From: an uncultured Verrucomicrobiota bacterium
GTDB lineage: Bacteria; Verrucomicrobiota; Verrucomicrobiia; Opitutales; Opitutaceae
DNA length: 64,000 nt
Assembly (NCBI GenBank): GCA_903898675.1
Contig: CAIUGM010000014.1
Location: 186,001 to 250,000, forward strand
Direction of reading: 5' to 3'
Positions 1 through 9,400 of this stretch are shown piece by piece. The translations under genes were made by a program, and so were the position numbers. Under the pieces are notes generated by a model that had not been told where the DNA came from, searched no databases, and saw only the letters and a list, made by a program, of their open reading frames with translations. How positions within the stretch are numbered: position 1 is the first letter of the stretch; the number at the start of each line of letters is the position of its first letter.

Positions 1-334
1 AGAGCCAGTTCCACGCCAGGCCGGTGACCGCCGTGAAGCCCGACCACCACAGCACCACCCGCAGCAGCACGCGGCGCGGCCCATGCCGGTCGCCCCAGTA
101 GCCGGTGGGAATCTCAAAAAGCGCGTAGGCCAGGGTGAACGCACTGAAAACCCAGCCCATCTGCTCCTTGCTGAGGCCCAGGTCGCCGGCGATGTGCGGT
201 GCGGCCTGCGAGATGCACACGCGGTCGATGTACTGGATGACCGCCAGCGTGATGCCGAACGCCACCACCCAGTAGCGGGCGCGGGTCGGCGGGATCACCT
301 CAGGGGTTCCGGTCGGGCCGGCGGGGTTGACCAT
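1..334 (-). CDS. MFS transporter, N-terminal part only
   Basis: This is the N-terminal 111 residues of a major facilitator superfamily transporter; the gene runs off the left edge. After a short Pro-rich cytoplasmic start the first membrane helix contains [20 protein letters not shown], followed by a loop ([15 protein letters not shown]), a second helix, and the MFS motif A loop [13 protein letters not shown]. The IDR motif in helix 1 and the [12 protein letters not shown] pattern resemble the anion:cation symporter branch, which takes up hexuronates, galactonate or glucarate. The substrate is inferred from that resemblance only. The start is the ATG at 334. No neighbour on the visible side shares its strand closely. 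Confidence 0.8.
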   Translation of the reverse strand, partial: MVNPAGPTGTPEVIPPTRARYWVVAFGITLAVIQYIDRVCISQAAPHIAGDLGLSKEQMGWVFSAFTLAYALFEIPTGYWGDRHGPRRVLLRVVLWWSGFTAVTGLAWNWL

Positions 335-488
335 GCGGCCTCACGCTAGCAGTAAGACCGCGGATAAATCCAGATGCATCGAACGCCGAGGATCAAGAAA
401 ACGCGGAAGAGCGGAGATTCGGAAAACCCGCCGGCCTCTGCTCCGCGCTTCCGTCCTTTCGCGCTTCCGCGATGGGACGGAAAAAAAC
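335..488. repeat. intergenic stretch with imperfect inverted repeat
   Basis: Between the MFS start and the end of opcA there is no plausible gene. The stretch carries an imperfect inverted repeat: GCGGAAGAGCGGAG near 401-415 pairs with CTCCGCGCTTCCG near 440-453, with the Pro/Gly-coding GCCGG run in the loop. It resembles the dispersed palindromic elements seen elsewhere in the window. It could also serve as a terminator for opcA, but no clear T-tract follows on the minus strand. Confidence 0.35.
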
Positions 489-1454
489 TCAGAAGAACAT
501 CGCCTCGGCCAGCGCCATCTCCGGCTCCAGCAGGCTGGCCCCGACGGTCAGGGTGCTCCGGCCGGTCCCAAGGTCGCCGGTGAAGTCGGCGTGATTCGTG
601 TCCAGGTCCGCCGCCCAGCGAAAAGTCTTCGCCGGATCCGCGTAGCCAAATTCCAGGGAGAAACAGCCGGCGCAGTCGACCGGGATCACGCTGAACGCGA
701 TGCCCTGGGCCGGATCGCCGCCGGAGCGGACCAGGCCCTTTTTCAACCAGAGCAGGAGGCCGCCCGCCTCCCCGGCCCATTGGGCGCGGTGGTGGATGAT
801 GACCCTTTGCAGCCCGCCGACGATGAGCGCCGGCGCGTAGCGGCTGAGGAACTGGCCGATGTTCTGCCGCAGCGGCAGCGTGCGCGTGTAGGCGAGGTCG
901 CGCACGGCGGAAATATTGGGCCACGGGAAGGACAGCGCGTCGGGCGCGACGATGGCGCTGTCGAACATCACGCGCTGGGAGCGCGTGAGCATGTATTGGT
1001 AGGCGCTGAGCCGGTGGCTCGAGGTGAAGCGGTGCGCCCAGTAGTACAACGGGAGGTCGGTGGAGAGGCAGACCGACACCTCGTCCTGCAGAAAAACCCG
1101 GGCCGCCGGCGAATAGCTGAGGGCGACAATCTCGATGCAGCGCGTGTCGTCCTTGGATTTGCCCATGAAGCACTCGCCGTAGATCTTGGCGCGCAGCTCG
1201 ACCGCCCCGTTGTCCTCCCGCATGGGACACAGCACGACGACGCGGCACGGGTAGCGCTGGGCGAAGCGCACCGCGACGCGGAACTGCACCACCGCATCCT
1301 CCGCGGTGGTGGCGAGGCCGAAGTGCAGCACCAGGTTGAGCTGCATGGCCCGCTGCTCGGCCGCCGCGGTGTCGGCCCAGAGCTTCTCGAAGCCGCTGGC
1401 GATGCCCCCAACGGGCACCTCGATTCCGGGCAGGGCTTCAAAGATGGCAGGCAT
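489..1454 (-). CDS. opcA: glucose-6-phosphate dehydrogenase assembly protein OpcA
   Basis: This is an OpcA-type protein of 321 aa, expected to help assemble or redox-activate glucose-6-phosphate dehydrogenase. The identification rests on a central segment typical of the family (AELRAKIYGECFMGKSKDD, then SVCLSTDLPLYYWAH) and on the position just downstream of zwf on the same strand, the usual OpcA context in cyanobacteria, actinobacteria and Opitutaceae. The reading frame is open to 1487, but the ATG at 1454 (MPAIFEALPG) is preferred: it follows a GGA-rich stretch, and the upstream extension falls in repeat-like intergenic sequence. No signal peptide or membrane helix is seen, so it is cytoplasmic. 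Confidence 0.82.
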   Translation of the reverse strand: MPAIFEALPGIEVPVGGIASGFEKLWADTAAAEQRAMQLNLVLHFGLATTAEDAVVQFRVAVRFAQRYPCRVVVLCPMREDNGAVELRAKIYGECFMGKSKDDTRCIEIVALSYSPAARVFLQDEVSVCLSTDLPLYYWAHRFTSSHRLSAYQYMLTRSQRVMFDSAIVAPDALSFPWPNISAVRDLAYTRTLPLRQNIGQFLSRYAPALIVGGLQRVIIHHRAQWAGEAGGLLLWLKKGLVRSGGDPAQGIAFSVIPVDCAGCFSLEFGYADPAKTFRWAADLDTNHADFTGDLGTGRSTLTVGASLLEPEMALAEAMFF

Positions 1455-1464
1455 CGTATAATAA

Positions 1465-1600
1465 AAATTCCAAATCCCGGTGGCCAAATTTCAAAAGAAA
1501 CTCCGATGAGAAAGCCCAGCCCGTAAATCCAAATCAATCCGCCGCGAATTCGTACTCCAGGTCATGATAGTTTTTGAGATTTGGCGATTGGACTTTGGAC
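1465..1600. repeat. dispersed AT-rich inverted repeat between zwf and opcA
   Basis: The spacer between opcA and zwf holds AAATTCCAAATCCCGG-type sequence at about 1474-1490 and a complementary-looking GAGATTTGGCGATTGGAC stretch at about 1576-1596, separated by about 90 bp. Such CCAAAT/ATTTGG-rich pairs recur in verrucomicrobial intergenic regions. Its AT-rich, low-complexity makeup differs sharply from the flanking genes. No coding potential is evident. It may fold into a long imperfect stem between the two cotranscribed genes. Confidence 0.4.
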
Positions 1601-1621
1601 CTTTGCGCGGCAAAGCCGCGC

Positions 1622-3154
1622 TCAGGGTTCCCGCCACGCGTGGCCGTTGGCCGCCAGCAGGGCGTCCGCGGAGGCCGGGCCCCACGAACCGGCGACATAG
1701 CTGTCCATGCCCGTGCGGCCCTGGGCCGCCCAGTGCTCGAGGATCGGGGTGATCAGCTGCCACGAGCGCTCGGTCTCGTCGCCGCGGATGAAAAGGGTGC
1801 CGTCCCCGATCATGGCATCGAGCACGAGGCGCTCGTAGGCCTCGGGGGTGTTGGAACCGAAGGTGGTGGCGTAGCGGAAATTCATCTTCACCGGCTGGGT
1901 CCGCGTCTCGAGGCCGGGCACCTTGGCGTTCAGGATGAGGCTGAGGCCCTCGTCGGGCTGGATCTGGAACGCCAGCGTGTTCGGGGCGGTGTTGAGCTCG
2001 GCAAAAAGGTTGCCCGGGGCGCGCTTGAAGCGGATGGCGATCTCACTCACGCGGCGCGCGAGCCGCTTGCCGGACCGCAGGTAGAACGGCACCCCCTGCC
2101 AGCGCCAGTTGTTGATGCTGAGCCGGATCGCCGCGTAGCTCTCGGTGGCGGACTGCGGCGCGATGTCCTTCTCGGTCAGGTAGCCGGGCACGGCCTTGCC
2201 CGCCACCATGCCGGCGGCGTACTGGGCGCGGGCCACGTCGGGGTGATCGCCGTCGAGCCGCACCGGCTGGATGGCCTTGAGCAGCTTCACCTTCTCGTCG
2301 CGCAGGGACTGCGGGTCAAACGACACGGGCGGCTCCATCGCGGTGAGCGCGAGCAGCTGCATCGTGTGATTCTGGATCATGTCGCGCAGGCAGCCGCTTT
2401 GCTCGTAGTAACCCGCGCGCGAGCCGACGCCGACCTCCTCGGCCACGGTGATCTGCACATGGTCGATGTAGTTGCGGTTCCAGAGCGGCTCGAAAATGGA
2501 GTTGGCGAAACGCTGCACCAGGAGGTCCTGCACGGTTTCCTTGCCGAGGTAGTGATCGATGCGGAACACCTGCTCCTCGGCGAACACCGTGGTCAGTTCC
2601 TGATTCAGCGCCTGGGCGCTGGCCAGGTCGCGCCCGAACGGTTTCTCGATGATGACCTTTGACTGCTGCGGCTGCCGGAGGTGGCGCGAGGCCAGGCCGC
2701 TGCCCCCGAGGTTCTGGATGATGGGGGCGAAAACCGTGGGCGGCGTGGAGATATAGAACAGCGACTGCAGCGGCTGGCCGATGTCCTTTTCCAGGCCGTT
2801 GATCCGCTGGCTGAGCTTCGCGTAGGCCTCCGGCTCGTCGTAGCCGCCGCTGACGTACAGGGTGCGCGGGGCGAGCCGGGCCCAGACGTCCGGGCTCATT
2901 TCCCGGCGGGAGAACTCCTTGATGGCGTCGGCCGCGATCCTTTGAAACTCCTCGTCCGGGATCGGCTTGCGGCCGAAGCCGATGAGGTAGAAATCCGCGG
3001 GCAGCAGGCCGTCATGGGCCAGGTTGTAGATGGCGGGGATCAGCTTGCGGGCGGTGAGGTCGCCCGACGCGCCGAAAATAACAATGACCGTCGGCGGTGA
3101 GCCGCGGTGCTTGCTCAAGCCGTGCAGGAACGGATGACGTGGATCGTCTGCCAT
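1622..3154 (-). CDS. zwf: glucose-6-phosphate 1-dehydrogenase
   Basis: Zwf oxidises glucose 6-phosphate to 6-phosphogluconolactone with NAD(P)+, the first step of the oxidative pentose phosphate pathway, in the cytoplasm. At 510 aa it has the usual length. The N-terminal Rossmann nucleotide-binding motif GASGDLTARKL lies at about residues 27-37 and the active-site motif RIDHYLGKE at about 196-204, with the catalytic His in IDHYLGK. The ATG at 3154 (MADDPRHPF) is preferred to the upstream TTG at 3190. opcA follows on the same strand about 170 bp downstream, supporting a zwf-opcA unit. Confidence 0.97.
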   Translation of the reverse strand: MADDPRHPFLHGLSKHRGSPPTVIVIFGASGDLTARKLIPAIYNLAHDGLLPADFYLIGFGRKPIPDEEFQRIAADAIKEFSRREMSPDVWARLAPRTLYVSGGYDEPEAYAKLSQRINGLEKDIGQPLQSLFYISTPPTVFAPIIQNLGGSGLASRHLRQPQQSKVIIEKPFGRDLASAQALNQELTTVFAEEQVFRIDHYLGKETVQDLLVQRFANSIFEPLWNRNYIDHVQITVAEEVGVGSRAGYYEQSGCLRDMIQNHTMQLLALTAMEPPVSFDPQSLRDEKVKLLKAIQPVRLDGDHPDVARAQYAAGMVAGKAVPGYLTEKDIAPQSATESYAAIRLSINNWRWQGVPFYLRSGKRLARRVSEIAIRFKRAPGNLFAELNTAPNTLAFQIQPDEGLSLILNAKVPGLETRTQPVKMNFRYATTFGSNTPEAYERLVLDAMIGDGTLFIRGDETERSWQLITPILEHWAAQGRTGMDSYVAGSWGPASADALLAANGHAWREP

Positions 3155-3211
3155 GGCGGGGAAAGTCGGCGTGAAGACTGGCTCCCGCAAGTTTTTTATC
3201 CGCGGGGCGTG

Positions 3212-3697
3212 TCACAAACCGCCGGCGACCCCGCCGGGCGGGCCGCTCTGGCGGGTGACGTGGTAACCGTGCGGGAACAGCGCGACATTCTCGAAGTGCA
3301 GCACCTGCGGCGGCAGCCGGCCGCTGTGCGTGACCTCGGCCACGTCGAAGCGGAATGTGCGCGGCGGCGGGTTGAGCTGCGCGAGATAGGCGTGCACCGC
3401 GCGGCGCAGCGCGCGCTTCTTGCGTTCGTCCACCGCGTGGTAGCCCGCCACCAGCGCGCCGGCCGCCCGCGCCTTGACCTCCACGAACACGAGCACGTCG
3501 CCGTCGCGGCACACCAGGTCGATTTCGTCGCGCCGGTCGCGCGGACTGCGCCAGTTGCGCGTCACCACGACGAAACCGTGCCGCGACCGCAGGAAGTCCG
3601 CCGCCGCCTGCTCACCGCGGGCGCCCTCGGCCGCCTCGGCCGTGGGGCCCGGCGGATGCGCGGTTCGGTTCCAGACTGCTTTGAGCCAGCTGAGCAT
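3212..3697 (-). CDS. YraN-family (UPF0102) nuclease-like protein
   Basis: This 161-aa protein has the restriction-endonuclease-like fold of the YraN/UPF0102 family. The hallmarks are GARGEQAAADFLR (conserved Glu), RDEIDLVCRDGDVLVFVEVKAR (the E-D-ExK-type metal site) and the KKRALRRAVHAYL helix. The family averages about 120 aa; the extra length is an N-terminal Ala/Pro-rich segment and a C-terminal tail. The ATG at 3697 (MLSWLKAVWNR) was chosen because upstream sequence overlaps the divergent pilB leader. The role is unproven; a function in DNA repair or recombination is usually assumed. zwf lies 57 bp downstream on the same strand. Confidence 0.85.
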   Translation of the reverse strand: MLSWLKAVWNRTAHPPGPTAEAAEGARGEQAAADFLRSRHGFVVVTRNWRSPRDRRDEIDLVCRDGDVLVFVEVKARAAGALVAGYHAVDERKKRALRRAVHAYLAQLNPPPRTFRFDVAEVTHSGRLPPQVLHFENVALFPHGYHVTRQSGPPGGVAGGL

Positions 3698-3815
3698 TTG
3701 CAAGTTCGCCCTCGACCACGCGAAAAATTGCTCATACAAGCAAGAGCGTTTTTCAATCTCCCGCGTGCGTCCACCCGAGTAACGGCCGGCCGGCGCCCAA
3801 CTTCCCCTTTTTTTC

Positions 3816-6023
3816 ATGGCTACCGCAAGTTCCGCCAATGCCAGCAACCTCACCGGCACCCTGCGCCGGTCGCTGCTCATCAAGGTCATTTCCAAGCCGG
3901 CGCCGAGCCGCGAGGACGTGAACACCGTCATTGAGCTCACCGCGAGCAAGGTGGTCGAGTCGCTGCAGGCCCAGTCCATGACCCTCTACCTCGTCGAGGG
4001 CGGCGAGATCGCCTTCAAGCAGGTCTATTACTCCCCGACCCTCTGGGGCACCGACACGGACAAGGAAATGTCCTTCAAGGAGACCGCGCGGAAACTGCTC
4101 CTCCTCAAGCTGCCGGCCGGCACGGGCAACGTCGGCAAGGTGATCCAGACCGGCGAGCCAATGTTCTTCAGCGGCAAGGGCTCGGACGCCGCCTCGCTGA
4201 AAAACATGAACGTCGGCTTCGAGGTCAACTCGATGCTCACGGTGCCGCTGAAGACCAACATCGTCATCGGCGCCATCCAGGTGCTCAACAAGGAGCCCGC
4301 CGCGGGCACGGGCGGCCAGTTCACCACCAAGGACCTCAGCGTCCTGCGCGAGGTGGCCGAATACTCCTCCACCCTCATCCAGCGCATGCTGGACCCGAAG
4401 TACCAGCTCAGTGCGGATGACACCGCCAAGTTCATCGCCAAGTTCACCGAGCTGCCGCTAATCACCAAGATCGAGGACGTCGAGATCGAGGAGAAGCTGG
4501 TCGAGATCACCGGCGACGCGATCATCCGCCGCGAGGGCATCTTCCCCTGCAAGAAGACCGGCGCGGACACGGTTTCCGTGCTCATGACCAACCCGCTGGA
4601 CTACGCCAAGCGCGAGGCCTTCCAGCAGGCGACCGAGCTCACCATTGACGAGGTCAAGGTCATCCCCGCCAGCCTCCTCGAGACCCTGCTCAAGAAATTC
4701 TTCAAGGACGCCAGCAGCGCCAAGAAGGCGGAGTCAACCGATGTCGATCTCGACGAGGTGACCGACATGATCGGCAACGCCTACGCCGAAGGCTCCACCA
4801 GCGAGGTCAAGGCCTCCGACCTCGAGAGCGAGGATTCCGCCCCGATCATCCAGCTCACCAACCGCATCATCGAGGACGCCTATATCTCCGGTGCCTCCGA
4901 CATCCACATCGAGCCGATGGAAAAGGACCTGCTGGTCCGCTACCGGATAGATGGTGTCTGTGCCGAGAAACTCAGGCTTCCCAAGCAGGTCGCCAACGCC
5001 ATGGTCACCCGCCTGAAGATCATGTGCAACCTGGACATCTCCGAGCGTCGCCTGCCGCAGGACGGACGCATTGTGTTCAAGAAATATACCAAGAAGAACA
5101 TCGACATCGATCTGCGCGTCGCCACCGGCCCGATGAACCACGGGGAGAAGATCGTGATGCGTATTCTGGACAAGCAGAAGTCCACCCTCCCCCTGCCCAT
5201 GCTTGGCTTCTCGGAGGAGAACCTCACCAAGTACCGTGAGTGCGTCCGCCAGCCCTACGGCATGATCTTGCACTGCGGCCCGACCGGCTCGGGCAAGTCC
5301 ATGACCCTTTACTCCGCGCTCGGCGAGGTGAACACGCCTGACGTGAACATCCAGACGGCCGAAGACCCGATCGAGTACACGCTTGCGGGCATCAACCAGA
5401 TGCAGATGAACCGGCAAATCGGCCTCACCTTCGAGCGCGCACTGCGCTGCTACCTCCGCATGGACCCCGATATCATCCTCGTCGGCGAAATCCGCGACAA
5501 GGAAACCGCCCAGATCGCCTGCGAAGCGGCGCTCACCGGTCACTTGCTGGTCTCGACCCTGCACACCAACGACGCGCCCTCGACCGTTTCCCGCATGGGT
5601 GAAATGGGCATTGAGCCCTTCAACATCTCGGCCTCGCTGGTCTGCGTCTGCGCCCAGCGTCTCCTGCGGCGCGTCTGCAAGAACTGCAAGACGAAGTACG
5701 TCGCCGAGGGCCGGGAACACGAGATCCTGAAAAAGGCCCTGGGCGAGGACGGTCCGTTCGAAATCTTCAAGCCCGCCCCCGGCGGCTGCCACATCTGCGG
5801 CGGCAGCGGCTACAAGGGCCGCGTCGGCATTCACGAGCTCATGGTCAACTGCGAGCAGATCGTCGAGGCCATCAACAAGGAGGTTGAGGTCGCCGACCTC
5901 AAGCGCGTCTGCATGAAGAACGGCATGAAGACCCTCCACCAGGACTCGATGCTCAAGGTCAAGATGGGCCTGACCACGATGGAGGACGCCCTCGGCAACG
6001 TGCCGCCGGACCTCATCCTTTGA
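3816..6023 (+). CDS. pilB: GAF-domain PilB/GspE-type secretion ATPase
   Basis: This 735-aa cytoplasmic AAA-type ATPase powers type IV pilus extension or type II secretion. In order: a GAF domain at about residues 25-190 (VNTVIELTASKVVES, then AGTGNVGKVIQTGEP), an MSHEN/T2SSE-N domain at about 210-300, and the ATPase core with Walker A GPTGSGKS (about 488), Walker B IILVGEIRD (about 552), the His-box HLLVSTLHTND, and a four-cysteine zinc loop (VCKNCK about 620; CHICGG about 658). The GAF fusion is unusual for the family and suggests control by a small ligand. No other pilus genes lie nearby. The stop codon sits inside a small perfect hairpin (6012-6030). Confidence 0.93.
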   Translation: MATASSANASNLTGTLRRSLLIKVISKPAPSREDVNTVIELTASKVVESLQAQSMTLYLVEGGEIAFKQVYYSPTLWGTDTDKEMSFKETARKLLLLKLPAGTGNVGKVIQTGEPMFFSGKGSDAASLKNMNVGFEVNSMLTVPLKTNIVIGAIQVLNKEPAAGTGGQFTTKDLSVLREVAEYSSTLIQRMLDPKYQLSADDTAKFIAKFTELPLITKIEDVEIEEKLVEITGDAIIRREGIFPCKKTGADTVSVLMTNPLDYAKREAFQQATELTIDEVKVIPASLLETLLKKFFKDASSAKKAESTDVDLDEVTDMIGNAYAEGSTSEVKASDLESEDSAPIIQLTNRIIEDAYISGASDIHIEPMEKDLLVRYRIDGVCAEKLRLPKQVANAMVTRLKIMCNLDISERRLPQDGRIVFKKYTKKNIDIDLRVATGPMNHGEKIVMRILDKQKSTLPLPMLGFSEENLTKYRECVRQPYGMILHCGPTGSGKSMTLYSALGEVNTPDVNIQTAEDPIEYTLAGINQMQMNRQIGLTFERALRCYLRMDPDIILVGEIRDKETAQIACEAALTGHLLVSTLHTNDAPSTVSRMGEMGIEPFNISASLVCVCAQRLLRRVCKNCKTKYVAEGREHEILKKALGEDGPFEIFKPAPGGCHICGGSGYKGRVGIHELMVNCEQIVEAINKEVEVADLKRVCMKNGMKTLHQDSMLKVKMGLTTMEDALGNVPPDLIL

Positions 6024-6034
6024 GGATGAGCTCG

Positions 6035-6110
6035 CTTTAAGGTTTAAGCTTCAAGTTTCGAACTCGGCTCACTGCTTATCACCTTACCCCTTAAAACTTA
6101 CACCTAACCT
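6035..6110. repeat. dispersed TTTAAGG/CCTTAAA inverted repeat, copy 1
   Basis: Just after pilB, CTTTAAGGTTTAAGCTT at about 6035-6051 is followed by CACCTTACCCCTTAAAACTT at about 6080-6099. The right half closely matches the right arm of the element at 15105-15195 downstream of another gene, so this is a dispersed element. The arms are imperfectly complementary here. It is AT-rich and non-coding, and may act as a 3-prime processing or mRNA-stabilising structure. Confidence 0.6.
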
Positions 6111-6137
6111 CCCCTTTGCCGGCCACTACCCCGGCCG

Positions 6138-6185
6138 GACAAGCAAAGAAGGCGCGATCCGCAAGGGTCGCGCCTTTTGCTTGTC
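6138..6185 (+). terminator. strong hairpin terminator after pilB
   Basis: A long stem forms between GACAAGCAAAGAAGGCGCGA and TCGCGCCTTTTGCTTGTC, with a 10-nt loop and a two-base bulge. The right arm contains a TTTT run. It is nearly symmetrical, so it could terminate transcription in both directions: pilB from the left, and read-through of smc from the right. Confidence 0.8.
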
Positions 6186-6190
6186 GGAGC

Positions 6191-6291
6191 GTTTCAGAAA
6201 GGTGTAGCCGGGGGTCGCTGACCCGGTCCGATTCGTTGCCTCTTCCGCCTTCGTCCGGGGTCAGCGACCCCGGCTACAGTCTTTCTGAAAC
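6191..6291. repeat. 101-bp REP-like inverted repeat
   Basis: The perfect outer arms GTTTCAGAAAG (6191-6201) and CTTTCTGAAAC (6281-6291) enclose near-perfect inner arms built on TAGCCGGGGGTCGCTGACCC and its complement GGGGTCAGCGACCCCGGCTA. The inner palindrome GGGGTCGCTGACCCC recurs inside the smc coding sequence at 7330-7350, so this is a member of a dispersed family and not a unique terminator. Confidence 0.85.
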
Positions 6292-6302
6292 CGCCCTAGA
6301 TC

Positions 6303-6400
6303 CTTGCCCGTCATCCTGAGCGCAGCGAAGGATCCAGCGCAGGGCAACATGGCGCGCGATTCGAACCCATGGATCCTTCGCGATGCTCAGGATGACAAGG
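6303..6400. repeat. inverted repeat with GTCATCCTGAGC arms
   Basis: GTCATCCTGAGCGCAGCGAA (from 6310) pairs with the complementary stretch TTCGCGATGCTCAGGATGAC ending at 6396, and GGATCC flanks both arms internally. This GTCATCCTGAGCG-type sequence is a familiar dispersed bacterial repeat. It lies between the end of smc and the preceding repeat, so three different repeat types are packed into about 370 bp. Confidence 0.8.
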
Positions 6401-6494
6401 CATGTAGGTAGGGGCTCAGGCCGCTTCCACCTTAGCCAAGCGTGGGCTGGCAGGTGCGACGGGCCGCGGACGGTCGGGCGACCGTCCCGCCAGT

Positions 6495-9400
6495 TCACGA
6501 ACCCACCGGCGTGCTGGGCGCGGCGGCGCGCACGGCGTCGGCGATCGTCGGCGGCACAACCTCGACATCGCCCTTGGACTGGTCGAACTTCATCGAGAGG
6601 GTCTTCGAGACCCCGCGCTCCTGCATTGTCACGCCGTAGATCGCATCGGCCGCGGCGATCGTGCTCTTGTTGTGCGTGATGATGATGAACTGCGACTCCT
6701 TCACGAACTGCTTCAGCAGGTTCGTGAAGCGGTGGATGTTCGACTCGTCGAGCGGGGCGTCCAACTCGTCGAGCAAGCAGAACGGCGACGGCTTCACCAT
6801 GTAGAGCGCGAAGAGCAGCGCCACGGCGGTGAGCGTCTTCTGCCCGCCGGAGAGGAGCGTGATGCCCTTGAGCTTGGTGCCCGGGGGCTGGGCCACGATC
6901 TCGATGCCGCTTTCCAGCGGATCCTCGGCGGTCACCAGCTCGATCTCCGCGCGGCCGCCGCCGAAGAGGATCTGGAAGGTGTACGCGAAATTCTTGCGGA
7001 TCTGCTCGAACGTGACCTTGAACTGCTCGAGCGAGGTCTGGTTGATGTCGTCGATCGCCTTCAGCAGCTGCGCCTTCGCGCCGGTGAGATCGTCGCACTG
7101 CGTCTTGAGGAATTCGTAGCGCTGCTTCAGCTCGGAGTACTCCTCGATGGCGACCAGGTTCACCGCGCCCATGGAGCCGATGCGCTGCCGCAGCGCGTCG
7201 ACCTCGGACTTGACCTCATCCCAATTCGTGGCGTCGAGGGCCGCGAAGTCCGCTTCCGTCGCCTCACCTTTGTTCTCTTTCTTTTTCCGGCGCCTGGGCT
7301 CCTTGTGGCCGGCCTCGCTGAGGCCGGTTCCGGGGTCAGCGACCCCGGCTGCAGGTTCCTCGTCCTCATCCAAGTCCAGCTCGCGCAGCCCCTCGGGCTC
7401 TTCGTCGGCGTGCCACAGCAGTTTCTTCCATTCCAGCGCGGCCACCTCGGCCTGGAACTCGCGGGTCACTTCCTCGACGAGGAACTGCGCGCGGGCGCGG
7501 GTCTCGGCCACTTTCACCTCGTGTTTGGAAAGCTCGGCCTGGGCCGAGTCGGCCTCGGCGCGGATGGACGTCAGGCCCTGCTCAAGGGCGGCGATCTCCT
7601 GCTCGACGGTCTGCAGCTCGGCCCGGATTTTCTCCACGTTCTCCTGGGCGACCGCGAGGGTCCGGACAACTTCGCCGGCGCGGCGCGTTTGCTCCGCGGC
7701 CTCGGTTTCCAGCTGCGCGACCTGCTCCGACCAGGTCTCCAGCTCGATCTGGCGCTGGACCAGCAGCTCGTCGAGCTGCCCGCGGCGGCGGCCCATCTCG
7801 CTCAGGCCGCGGTCGAGCACCTCGACCTTCTGCCGGCGCTCGGCCAGCTCGAGCCGGGCCTGCGCCAGGATCTCGCGCTTCTGGTCGCGGCCGAGGCGCT
7901 TCTCGGCAATGCCGGCCTCGGTCGCGGAAATCTTCTGCTTTTGCGCGGTGACCCCGGCCTCGGCCGCGGCCAGCTGCACCTGCGCCTTGGCCAGGCGGGC
8001 CAGGGCCTCGTCGTGGTCGCGCTGGTGGTTGGCCAGGTCGCTCTCGAGCCGGGCGAGCCGGTTGACCGCCTCGCCGTGGGCCCGCTGGGCGTTCTTTTCC
8101 TCGGTCGTGATCGACGCGGCCACCTGCGAGGCGGCGAGCACGTCCTTGCGCTTCTGCTCCAGCGTGGCCTCGGCCTCGACGAGGACCGTGTTCAACTGCT
8201 CGATCAGGGCCCGCTGCTCGTCGTGCGCCTTGGACTCGGCAACGACGGCCTTGCCCGTCTCGCGGAGGTCGACCTCGCGCTGGACGATGCTGTTGGCGGG
8301 CTTCTTGTGGTAGCCGCCGAAAATCAGGCCGCGGCGGTCGACAAGGTCGCCCTTCGCCGTCGCCACCATGAGGAAACTGAACGCGGGGTTTGCCTGCCAG
8401 AATTCCAGGAACGCCGGGAGATCGTCGGCCAGATAGCAGGCCGACAGTACGCTCGCCGCGGGGTGCGACGGATCGAGGTTCGCCACAGCCTCGCTCGCGG
8501 ACCGCAGTCCGGCGGGCAGTGCGGCAGTGGAGACCGGGGAGCCGAAACCCGGGACCTGAAGACACACGCTGCCCACCTGGTCGCCCTCGAGGCGGTTGAG
8601 GATCTTTTGCGCCGTGGCCAGATCGGCGACGGTGATCGCCTCGACCGAGGCCCCGAGGATCGCCTCGAGCGCCTTGGCGTATTCGCCCCGGACCTCCAGG
8701 TCCTTGGTGATGGGCGTGAATTTCTGCTCGCCGAGTTCCGCGGCGAAGCGGCCCTGGAGGAGCGCCTTGGCGCCCTCGCCGAAGCCTTCCCACTTTTCCT
8801 GCAGTTGCTGGAGCAGTTTCAGGCGGGCGGTCTTCTGCGCGAGGCTGCGGTCGATTTCCTGGAGCTTGCGCTGGCCTTCGCGGAAGGCCTGGGTCGCGGC
8901 CTGCAGCGCGGCCTGCGCGGCCTGGGCCTCGTTGCTGCTGCGGCTCTGCTCGGCGCGGGCTTCCTCGACGCGGGCGCGCACCTGGGCGAGCGCCTCGGTG
9001 GCGAGTGCCACGGCCTCGCGCAGCTGGGCGAGTTCGGTGGAGAGCTGGTCAAATTTGTTCTGGCTGGTGCGGGCGTCGACCTCGAGGCCGGAGCTCTCGG
9101 TGCGGTGCCGCGCGACGGCACTCTCGACCTGCAGCAGGTGGAACTTGTCCGCACTGAGCTGCTGTTCCGCCTTGGTGAGCTCGCCCTCGAAGACGGCCAG
9201 CTCGCGGTTGCGGTCCTGGAAGACGGCGTCCGAACTGCCGAGCAGGCTGAGCTGCATCTGCTTGTCCTGCGCGCCGGTGTCCACCTGGGAAGCCAGCTCC
9301 TTGAGCTGCATTTCCAGCTCGGTCAGGTCGTCCCGGCTGGACGCGATGCGCTCGGCCAGGCCGGCGCCCTTCACCTGCGCGAGACCCGCCTGGTTCTCGG

